Assembly (NCBI GenBank): GCA_027596075.1
Contig: JADGJC010000004.1
Location: 1 to 18,631, forward strand
Length of the DNA stretch: 18,631 nucleotides
From: Rhizophlyctis rosea
Lineage: Eukaryota; Chytridiomycota; Chytridiomycetes; Rhizophlyctidales; Rhizophlyctidaceae
Reading direction: 5' to 3'
This document shows, piece by piece, positions 10,901-18,631 of the stretch. The notes under the pieces were generated by a model. That model searched no databases. It was not told the DNA's origin and saw nothing but the letters and a program-made list of their open reading frames with translations. Position 1 is the first letter of the stretch, and the number at the start of each line of letters is the position of its first letter. A program made the translations under genes and the position numbers.

Positions 10901-13477
10901 ATAGGTAAATGATGGTGCGGGGCAATCGACTGGCACATTCACTTACCAAAAACAGTCTTGTGCTTCACAGTGATCTTCTCACCCAAATGGAGCACATGGG
11001 ATAGCATTTGCACCGCCCTCTGGACATCAAGTTCGGGGAGATCCAACAAAGCTGCCAAGTCGTTTACTGATAAGGGTGCAATGCTAACAATGATGAATTC
11101 CATAATGCGGGGAAGATTTTCGTGGTGCTGATAGGCGCGGTGCATTGTCCGCTCGTATATGACATCCATATTGTCGGGCAGTTGTCTGATTGCGATGCGG
11201 AGATCCTCAACCAACTTCACTCCCTTCAAAGATTCAGCTGCAATCGAGAGCCATATGAAGAGGCCCTTGCTCTTCGATATCAAAGTTTCACGAAGTATGT
11301 CGATGTCGGGGTAGGTGTCCCAGGGAGCTAACAGGGATGAGACATAAAGAGCGGCGTCCCTTTGATTATCTTCAGCTTCAACTTCAAGCTCCGTCCATGG
11401 TTCCAAGTTTTTGGAGGCATCCTCAATGTCACGTTCTTTCCGGCTGGTGATGAAGAGTTTGACAAAAGAAGGTAGTTTTGGGCATTCAGAACTGAGAACA
11501 TTGAGGATCTCCTGCCGTTGATTGATCATTCCGCACTCTGAAGTACAATGAGGTCTTGTCAACTCAAGTAGTCGGAAGACATATACTCATGCAACCTACC
11601 ATCGAGAGCATCTACAACAAAAACGACGGTAGTGTTCGGGTGCGTAACGCCGTTGAGAGGTTCTTGCACCAAATGCTTGAACTGCTCCCTAATCGGGCGA
11701 TCCTTGATGTCCGGCATGTCGTCCAGAACCTTGGTCAGAGCCAAAGCCAGATCATGATTCCAAGTCGCCAAACCATATGCAAGAGTATGTAGCAACGACT
11801 AAATTGCAACTGGGTAAGGATCTTTGCGTCCAAACATCTTCGTGACAGAATCAGATGCGTTTACCTTGGCATCTCTCTTTTTCGAATCATCATGCTTACA
11901 AAAGAACGCGGCCCCTAGATGCCATTCCCCTTGCAAGGCGTCGGCGACCAAGCTTGCAACCACTGACTTGCCAACACCGGGATCACCCTTGAGCCAAAAC
12001 AGACGAGAATGGCAACCAGCATAATACGCTTTCCACCAGCTCGTTCCGGGTCCCTTTCATATGTACTTCTCGTAGTCGTGAACGTTCTGCTGTCATGTCG
12101 ATCGGTTCAAGAGTCGACCGTATATGTGCAAGAGCCTCGGCCACAGCATGGTCGACGGCCAGACTTGATCTTGTAGGTACATCTGGTCCCTCTTTGCTCT
12201 CCGGTAGGTTTCCTGCGCAATAGGTTTGATCCTGTAGATCATATGGTCAATGCACTGATCGCCTTCCAAACTGGCAACATACACCCACAATTGGTAGTCC
12301 TTTGGCGAAACAGAAATCCCTTGCAACTTGAAAATATCTTCCATAGTTTCTCGTATAGTCCGCATGCGAGGACTTTGAGAATGAACATGAAATGCGTTCG
12401 GAAACTCATTGAAAGTTGTAGGTAGCTGAAACCGGATGTGCACCGCTCGCCCTTGGTGTATTGTCTCTTCACCCACAAGAATCAAGAGTAATCGAGCTTC
12501 TCCTCTACGACGCCTCTCCAAGGCTAGTTCCCACTGCGCGCGACGGAGCTCATGAGCACTTGAGTCTTCATCCGTAACATGGAGCAGTTTACTTACCTCC
12601 AACAACATGTTGTCAGCTTGTCTGTCGGCTACCTTAATGCGCTCCAATGCCGGTCCAGAACACAGCAGAATCACGACGTCCGCCTGATGGAGACCTTGAA
12701 GAAACCCATTTTCCCAGGCTTCGCCCGGGACAAGGCATACGCTACACATACCACGGTTAAACGTCGGTTTATAAAATCGATGGGAACGAGGGTCATACGT
12801 GTCGACGAAGCAGTGCTGAAATTCTGCTTGTCCATGGCTCGGTAGGGAAAGATAGAGGCCCAGCTTTTCAGCCATGCCTTGGTCCGTTCGGACCCTGTAG
12901 CTGCATAAGACCGTTTGTTATGTTATCACATCAACTCGGAACTGAAGTAAAATATCAACCTGAGAAAGTAATGATGAACATCATAATTGTTATTGCATGT
13001 CCAGTTTGTCTGTACACTCCAAGAGTTCACTTCCTGTGAATCTTTGTCTGAAAGTAAAAAATACGATAGCATCATTCAGAATCCAGACCCGCACACAACT
13101 GCAACCATTGAATAGTCTTACCAATGGGTTGATCTGGATTGAGTTCTTGTACATGGTCTTGACTGTGAACATGGAACTGAACCAGCTCATTCCCCATTTG
13201 GTGGCGGGGAGCGTCTATATCCTTGACACAGTCCCCGTCAGCGTATTTGCCCTCTGGGTTGACGACAATTGCAACAATTCCTGAGGGTTCCGAGTGTGTG
13301 ACCAAATTTTTTGATGCGTTTTCTGGTTTTTGAAGAGGCGGTGGTGTCGTAGAGTGCCCTCTGTTGTTTTCGGAAACATCCCCAAGTAAACAATCAAAAA
13401 TTGCACAAGACACTATTCAGAAAAACGACTTACAAGAAGCCAGCCGCCCATTTTCGTGCCTTTTTTCTCAGGCCCAT
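7963..13477 (-). CDS. TIR-NACHT-WD40 STAND (NLR-type) protein, about 13 exons, possible pseudogene
   Basis: Putative cytosolic immune or cell-death sensor. Modelled exons: 13477-13434, 13360-13122, 13047-12960, 12900-12799, 12741-12597, 12533-12283, 12163-11865, 11798-11600, 11537-10947, 10886-10486, 10408-8505, 8446-8154 and 8085-7963; about 1558 residues if two apparent one-base breaks are ignored. The TIR domain (about 112-265) runs from YDVHHYFLSYRV, through VCLVPGEAWENGFLQGL (BB-loop/helix B region), to DNMLLE-WELALERR, whose Glu (about 206) is a candidate NADase glutamate. A linker leads to GTRNELVESV and Walker A GDPGVGKS (Lys about 355), Walker B VVFVVDALDE (Asp about 452) joined across an intron, and FITSRKE. 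A winged-helix/helical region ends in VFDYLTDPKRCTD. The C-terminal propeller shows VRWWDVETG, VQVWDVKLG, IKIWDPATGR and FRIWDVSKGA. Introns are 57-77 bp, except 12164-12282, which is the least certain splice. The first two exons and the start Met are tentative; ATG 13197 is an alternative. Housekeeping neighbours have no breaks, so decay or assembly error is possible. Confidence 0.82.
8807..8809 (-). other. Apparent one-base frameshift in the WD40 exon
   Basis: The propeller frame reads to FRIWDVSKGAILRTFLDMQ and on to SAISK. The next blade, GSRIVLVGPGKES through TLWNVLTDT, continues in another frame. Removing one A of the AAA run here joins both halves with no loss, and makes the 1904-nt exon fit the phases of its two flanking introns. 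An intron here would delete a beta strand and would need a poor GTCGGC donor. Confidence 0.6.
12010..12025 (-). other. Apparent one-base frameshift just before Walker A
   Basis: The conserved pre-NACHT segment GTRNELVESVLCWL and the following RLFWLKGDPGVGKS are both clear but lie in different frames, a few codons apart. There is no room for an intron between them. One extra base (or two missing) between about 12010 and 12025 explains it and makes the 299-nt exon fit its neighbours' phases. Confidence 0.6.
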
Positions 13478-14077
13478 ACTGCTGCTCTTCCATTTACTCG
13501 CGGTTTCCGTCAGATGCAATTGGAAGATGACGATGTTAGAGGCGGGGCGCGCACGGCCTGTGGTGGAAGGAGAGGCTGGAATTTTGTGACCATGGCACCA
13601 CCACCAAGTAAACAAACAAGGTTTCATGGTAATTACATAATCGCACAATAGCCAGCCGTTCCAACCACTTTTCAACAGTCCAACTCTTTCAAATGCTTGC
13701 AATTGAAGATTGGAGGTGTGTTTAAGGGCAGACAGCATTGACGACGGAGAAGCGGCCTGTGCTGTTGCAGAAATGACATGATCCGTGATGAATAAGCCAA
13801 AGCTTGGGAGAGCGAAATCACCTTTGTAGTGTAGAGTTGCTTTCGTGGTATCAACCACCTTCAGTGGTACTTACAGTAGGACCTCGTATCATATTTGACA
13901 CTTCCATTTTACCTCCATGCACTTTCATTTTGTCATCTTCAACCCAGATTACTATTCCTTCGTACTTGGGTTTCATGTCGAGTGATCAACATATGTACGG
14001 CGTGCATTCATTCTCGATCTATCTGCGCTGCTTCTCAATGCCCTCTGCCTCATACCTTCACGACTGTACGGACTACA
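13478..14077. other. Intergenic region upstream of the NLR gene
   Basis: About 600 bp separates the tentative NLR start from the 7TM stop; it should hold the NLR promoter. A minus-strand frame is open here from 13858 into the first NLR exon, but it starts at a GTG and resembles nothing I know, so extra upstream NLR exons can neither be shown nor excluded. Confidence 0.5.
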
Positions 14078-15965
14078 CTATGCTTCTTCTGTCTCACTCC
14101 CTACAACGGCCGACCCCGCTCCCGTAGATACAACTTCGGATCTACGTAATGTCGACGGACGATAATCTCGACCCAGTGACTTCTTAGGAGAAGAAAGCCC
14201 TTGCTGTTGTTCGGTATTCGATGCTTGGCCTTGTGCTGTATTGTGGCCGGACATGCTGAAGCGGCGTATGATGCTTCTCACCTAACGAGGAGAATCAGTG
14301 ATTGCAAGAAGACAAGCAACTGAAGGGAGATCAAAAACAACCTTACCTCCTCAAATGAAAACCTGGTAAAGGTATGTAGCTGCCATGCCATCCAAAGTGC
14401 ATCTAGATCGCAGGATAGACAGGTTGTTGTGAGAGATCAATTCAAAGCATTTGTTGATGAAGGTTTTCAATAAGGACCCACTCACATATTTGAAGCCAAG
14501 TATCATTACCCCATGCAGCATACCAAAAACCCAACGCCCAGCCTATCAGCAGTCGCAATATATGTTTATTCGTGAAAATGATGATAATGTCCCGCCCCTT
14601 GGCAGACAAGCCATCGCATAACTTCCACACAAACACGGTGCTCAACATGAAATCTGTAAAGACGGTAACGTAGGTGTTCGCGTGCTGGGAGGGAAAAGGA
14701 AATTACAGTTGGTTGGTGACCAGAACCGGCATTCCACCTGGGGAGATACAGGTCCACTTGGAACATTCAAACACACACCACATTTTTCAAGACGAGGTTG
14801 TTGATAACATCCAAAGCTTTAAAGAAGTCGTTCCCGACGGTTCCCATGTATATCATCTAGTCACGAAGGCATCAGCATGTGAAATTTTTTGGTATGAATG
14901 TCGGCGCGCGAAAGAGAAATGGACGTGATGGTGGCCACATACTATACATATCAAGGCAATTGTATGCAAAATGCATGCCACCACAAGGGCAATGACTGCG
15001 ATTGGTTCAAGGAATTGATCAATCCCACGCTGCCACAATAAGAGGTAGAAGGAAAAACAGATGCTCCAAGTTACTTACAGCAATATGTGAGTTTTGGATA
15101 ATGTGTTTCTATGAGGACCTTTGTTCTTATGAGCGGTGATTCGTGAGGTTGCAATGTGAGGAAAACATCCGTCAGTTCCGAGAGCGTACCCAGCAATCAC
15201 AACACTATCATAGTTAGCAATTACCCTGAGCATACCTCAACAAGAGTGCGACCATATAACAGACTATCCACGAGTTATTGAGGAGCACCATAACTTCCAA
15301 GCTCGCTATGTGGGACTTAACTGCAGTGAATGAAAAAAACTAGATTGAATAGACAATCCGGAAGATACATATTGAATGAAAGGGCAACCACTTACAACCC
15401 TCTGCGCCTCGTGGAGCCACAATGTCAGTCATTGTCACGGCCTGTATAACAGGACAAGATCAACAAGGAAGCGATCGAAAAAAATGTGGGGAAGACGTCA
15501 GGTACTTCAGTTTCGTGAATTTTTTATGATGGCAAGACGTTCCCATTCCAAAACAACTTCCGGGCCAACCTACCACTCCAGTGCCGCAAAATACCGCTAC
15601 AAAAGCAATCGCACAGCATATCCATATCGGTGACTTCCATTTCAGTCTGGTGGTACAGATGAAATAACGGAAAGGTACGGATTTAATCCAACAAACCATG
15701 GTGAGCACTTGGAAAGCGGAAAAGGAAGTGATTGGGACCTCACCGCTCACCGATGATCAAACAGTACGGGCAGCACACAGAAAGTCAATTCCCAAAATAC
15801 TGCGCCATACACTAGGAGTTGGAACACCGCCAGGTTTGGAGTCACGGATGTGAGCGCGACGCACTGAGTACTAGCAAAGAGCGGCACTGACGCGTAGAAC
15901 TGGTTGTAGACGCATGGTGGGTCGTATTGGGAGTAGTTGAGGTATACTGGTGGACCGTATGACAT
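14078..15965 (-). CDS. Seven-transmembrane receptor-like protein (about 10 exons)
   Basis: Predicted plasma-membrane protein of about 380 residues; I do not recognise a named family. Exons: 15965-15751, 15646-15574, 15441-15396, 15320-15236, 15204-15079, 15029-14943, 14856-14775, 14653-14486, 14402-14347 and 14281-14078. Spliced hydrophobic segments, in order, include LAVFQLLVYGAVFWELTFCV, IWICCAIAFVAVFCG, LNNSWIVCYMVALLL, IAVIALVVACILHTIALIC, VVYFMLSTVFVWKL, LLIGWALGFWYAAWG and YALWMAWQLHTF. Topology fits N-outside (N-x-S site NYS near the N-terminus; NDT before TM7), basic intracellular loops, and a cytoplasmic tail RSIIRRFSMSGH with a PKA-like RRFS site and many Ser/Gln. Phases join cleanly except between exons 5 and 6, where one base seems missing. 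Intron 4 as modelled is only 31 bp, and the exon-7 donor is a choice among several GTs. The start is the first ATG of the TM1 frame. A GPCR role is inferred from topology alone. Confidence 0.7.
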
Positions 15966-16321
15966 GTGATGTACATTAATTGGTTTGAGTAAGGTTGTTT
16001 TGTGTGGGCAAAGGAGGGAGGTTTGATGGAAAAGCACAAATGTGTGTGCCGAGTTTTTGTGTCGGACGTTTCCGTTGTATATATCGGGCAATGGGCAATG
16101 ATGATCCCTATGATGAAGCCAATCATTAAGACCATTGAATGTCAATAAGGTTCGTGATTGAAGGGGTCCGTGCCTGGCGCAGCAATCGCCGTTGACTACC
16201 TGATTGTAAACAAAAGTGTGGCGCCAACATCATATCAGCGAATCAGTCATGCCTTAAGCACAAGGTGAAGTCTAGACATATCCACATCTGCGCATATGCA
16301 GCATTTGTGTATCAAGTCCTA
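15966..16321. promoter_or_regulatory. Intergenic gap between FAF1-like stop and 7TM start
   Basis: These 356 bp lie between two tandem minus-strand genes and must contain the FAF1-like 3' end and the 7TM promoter and 5'UTR. Minus-strand open frames extending upstream of the chosen 7TM ATG are not supported by any motif. No TATA box stands out. Confidence 0.45.
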
Positions 16322-17844
16322 TTACCGTCTACCCTTCTTTCCTCCCTTCTTACCCTTCTTCCCACCCCTCCCACCACCACCCGACGATCTTGACGACCCC
16401 CCACCACCAGCACCAATCTTGAACCGCTTCGGCCCTTTCTCAACAGATTCAATCTCCTTCTTCGACACAATCAACGCCCCATCCTTGAACTTCCCAAATC
16501 CGCCATCAATCCCTCTATCTCTCCGCGCCATTTTTCGTTTCGTCTGTTCTGCTTCCTTTGCCGCCCTCGCGGTATCGCCCATGATTTGTGTCTTCAAAGA
16601 GGAATGGTACATTCCCATATCCTTTGCCTGTAGTGGAGGTGTTAGTGCATTGGACTTATGATTTTCTTCAACATAGTTCAGATGCACATTGCATACCTCT
16701 TGCAACCGTTTCTGTGCTATCCGTTCTAGCCCCATCTTGAATCCAATTCGCATAGGCAAAGGCGCCTTCTGCGGTTTGGGAGCCTTCCCTCCCAACTCCA
16801 CCACTTTTTGTTGGTTGTATTTTCTTCGGTCCTTTCCGACCAGCTCGTCCGCAGCTGCGCTTGGCAATCAGCATGATGATATTGCATTGATGTTTCAAAC
16901 CCAAACCAAAGACACTCACTGTATTGTTCCACCAGTTTGGTTGTTTTGAGCAAGTCCATGAGATCCCGATCATTTTGATCATCCTCTCTGCCATACCCAC
17001 GAATGATTAGCGAATTGGGGATGATCGAAGCCACAGCAGTGTGTACTCACGCATCCTGTTCAGCTTCCTTTTTACTGATCCTTGGCTTTGGTCGCTCGCC
17101 AGCAACCAGTTTCACTTTATCGGACTAGTTCCCATGTCAGAATAGAGTTCATGATAGCGATTTTACGACTTGTCAACACACCATAAATGCCCTCCAATCC
17201 GATGCATTTCCAGATGTCTCCTTTCGTGTTGAACTTGTGTCATTGAAAACTACTACAACTGGAGCCGCTCCATTTGAGGATGGTTTATTTGCGTTTTTGC
17301 TGCCGGAACCCAATGCCCCTAACAAGGATAGCGCTTCTTCGTCCCCCTCATCATCGTCCTCCTCGGAGTCCTCTTCGTCATCTTCTCCATCATCCCATTC
17401 TTCATCGTCGCTTCGCATGTCGTCGATCACATGTTTTCCTTTGACAAGCAACTCCCTCTCGCGCTCATCCTGTGCGTCGTTATCGTCAGAATCCATTGAC
17501 GCTTCGTCCGCTACCAAGTCCTCTTCCTCCCCGTCCTCTGCTTCTACTGCTACTTGCTCCTCCTGCCGACCGAGTCGTGACTTCTTTGGTTTAGAGGTTT
17601 TGATATCGCCGCGTTTACGTTTCTTTGACGTGTTATTACTTCCAAAGTCGTCGAAGTCGAAGCCCAGGCGGGCAGCCAGTACTGCTTCTAACCGTTGTGC
17701 AGCCCATTCCGCGCTAATTTCGTCCGCAGATGGTCTGGCTTCGGAATCAGGATGGAAGAAAAAAAAATCCGTCCGTGCGACATGCACACACCTGGTCGAC
17801 TGCTGTTTGGATGCTGACGATACACGCGTAGTCGCCTTTGGCAT
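16322..17844 (-). CDS. FAF1: Faf1/C1orf131-like (DUF4602) small-subunit ribosome biogenesis protein
   Basis: Likely nucleolar factor in 18S pre-rRNA processing within the SSU processome, by family (yeast Faf1, human C1orf131). Six exons: 17844-17792, 17734-17182, 17124-17051, 16987-16920, 16854-16697 and 16627-16322; 403 residues ending at TAA. All introns are 57-69 bp with GTGTGT, GTGAGT or GTATGC donors and CAG/TAG acceptors; branch sites CTGAT, CTGAC, CTAAT and CACTAAC are visible. The N-half has a KKRKRG basic cluster and a long Asp/Glu tract (about residues 110-165). The conserved part is RPKPRISKKEAEQDA (about 210-226), then GKDRRKYNQQKVVELGGKAP and KPQKAPLPMRIGFKMG (about 255-290). The tail is Gly/Ser-rich and ends in KKGKKGGKKGRR. 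The first intron (57 bp) has no stop and is a multiple of three, so an unspliced reading hides it; its T-rich tract and branch site support splicing. The start ATG is at 17844; the longer open frame has no support. Confidence 0.85.
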
Positions 17845-18631
17845 TTCGGCGATGTCCAGAGTGGAGAAAGCAACGTAATTGGAACGGAGAGGTGAGAGGT
17901 GCTTACTGACTGTGAAGTGAAAGGGCCGCGTATTTTGGGGCAAAAACAATTCAACATTCCAAGGTGTGGCTTCAAAGTGGCGGTGGCTTGCAAGCCCCCA
18001 GATCGAACATCTGACCCGGTGATTCCACCCTTCAAAACCAAACCAGCCCCCAACCACTCCCTGAATTCTTCTTCACCCTCTCACATATTTTCAAAGTAGT
18101 TCATTCACATGTGGAATCTACTATCGTCAAGCGGTCAAAGCCAAGTTCCACCCACCATCCCCGGAAGGTTGATAGGGGTCACCCATCCTGGCCGGGCGAC
18201 CTTTTCCCCAACGGCCTTCCAATCCCTCGCACATCCGTCGACCTTCGTAAGTATCCGCATTCCTTTTTCGTTTCGGGGATGGGGGGGGGAGCGCACATGA
18301 AGGCAAAAAGGAGCAAACCATCCAAGTCGAATGGCAAGAGCCCCAATATATCCTCGTAGCTGTCGCGTTTACAACTATCATGAAGCATGTTCTGTGTGTG
18401 GTGGTAGCACTTCGACCGGACCTCTTTGTTTACGCTGGGTGGTACAGTGTATTGCCCAGCTGGCGCAAAGTGTGTTATTAGCTAGACCTTTTTGGCCTAG
18501 AACCGTACGATGAGAAGGTGTGCCGTTCAATGAAGACTGGAGACATGGTCCAAACGCTGGATTGCTGCTCTTAGGGGGGGGGGGGGGCGATGAGTTGCGG
18601 GCGGAACAATGAAATACTGTTAAGAAAGCTA
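17845..18631. other. Right flank without recognisable gene; FAF1-like promoter
   Basis: This 787-bp stretch upstream of the FAF1-like start has short overlapping frames on both strands with no motif I recognise. It should contain that gene's promoter and possibly the edge of a neighbour beyond the window. It holds G homopolymers at 18281-18289 and 18574-18587. Confidence 0.5.
18574..18587 (+). repeat. Homopolymer run of 14 G
   Basis: Fourteen consecutive G residues, preceded by TTA and followed by CGA. Runs of this length are length-unstable and prone to sequencing error; a quadruplex-type structure is conceivable. No gene is associated with it. Confidence 0.8.

Noticed and set aside
12093..12875. 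ATG at 12875 as the start of a stand-alone TIR protein
   Set aside because: The first TIR strand (YDVHHYFLSYRV) is formed only by joining an upstream exon at 12960, so the ATG is internal.
13361..13433. Crinkler-like N-terminus (MSCAIFDCLLGD) for the NLR
   Set aside because: The 'M' is a GTG, an in-frame TGA lies just upstream, the rest of the crinkler header is missing, and the segment fits a 73-bp intron with a GTAAGT donor and AACAACAG acceptor in the right phase.
17845..18057. Extension of the FAF1-like frame upstream of MPKATT
   Set aside because: The added residues have no family-like character, and the ATG at 17844 gives a sensible N-terminus.
1..18631. tRNA, rRNA, CRISPR array, terminal repeats or transposase
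   Set aside because: I found no convincing tRNA T-arm/A-box pair, no spaced direct repeats, and no element-end signatures on reading both strands.

Overview
The window looks like nuclear DNA of a fungus, probably an early-diverging zoosporic (chytrid-like) lineage. The genes carry many short spliceosomal introns, mostly 57-132 bp, with GTAAGT/GTATGT/GTGAGT-type donors, branch sites of the CTAAC/CTTAC/TTGAC type and CAG/TAG acceptors. The purine enzyme is the fused eukaryote-style FGAM synthase. Lineage is inferred from gene content and intron style, not from a marker gene.

Layout, left to right: (1) an EBP2 ribosome-biogenesis gene on the minus strand (1-1358, three exons, complete to its TAG at the first base). 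(2) A shared divergent promoter of about 480 bp holding a tiny uORF and a probable 5'UTR intron. (3) ADE6, phosphoribosylformylglycinamidine synthase, on the plus strand (1837-5928, no coding intron). (4) About 2 kb with no convincing gene. (5) A large minus-strand gene of about 13 exons (7963-13477) for a STAND/NLR-type protein with the order TIR, NACHT, winged-helix/helical region, WD40 propeller. (6) A minus-strand gene of about 10 exons (14078-15965) for a seven-transmembrane receptor-like protein with a Ser-rich cytoplasmic tail. (7) A minus-strand six-exon gene (16322-17844) for a Faf1/C1orf131-like (DUF4602) small-subunit processome factor. (8) A right flank without recognisable genes but with a 14-base G run.

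EBP2 and the FAF1-like gene act in nucleolar ribosome assembly, ADE6 in purine synthesis; all three are intact housekeeping genes. Between them lies an accessory block: a putative innate-immune or heterokaryon-type sensor (TIR-NACHT-WD40) and a putative surface receptor in the same orientation. The accessory genes show apparent one-base frame breaks (about 12010-12025 and 8807-8809 in the NLR; about 15106-15110 in the 7TM gene), while the housekeeping genes show none. This suggests relaxed selection or decay, or homopolymer errors in the assembly.

Most notable: the TIR-NACHT-WD40 architecture, seldom described in fungi; two 3n-length, stop-free introns placed inside the TIR active-site region that could act as a splice switch; an undescribed 7TM family next to it; and a block-wise switch of synonymous codon use within ADE6 that recurs at the 3' ends of EBP2 and the FAF1-like gene.
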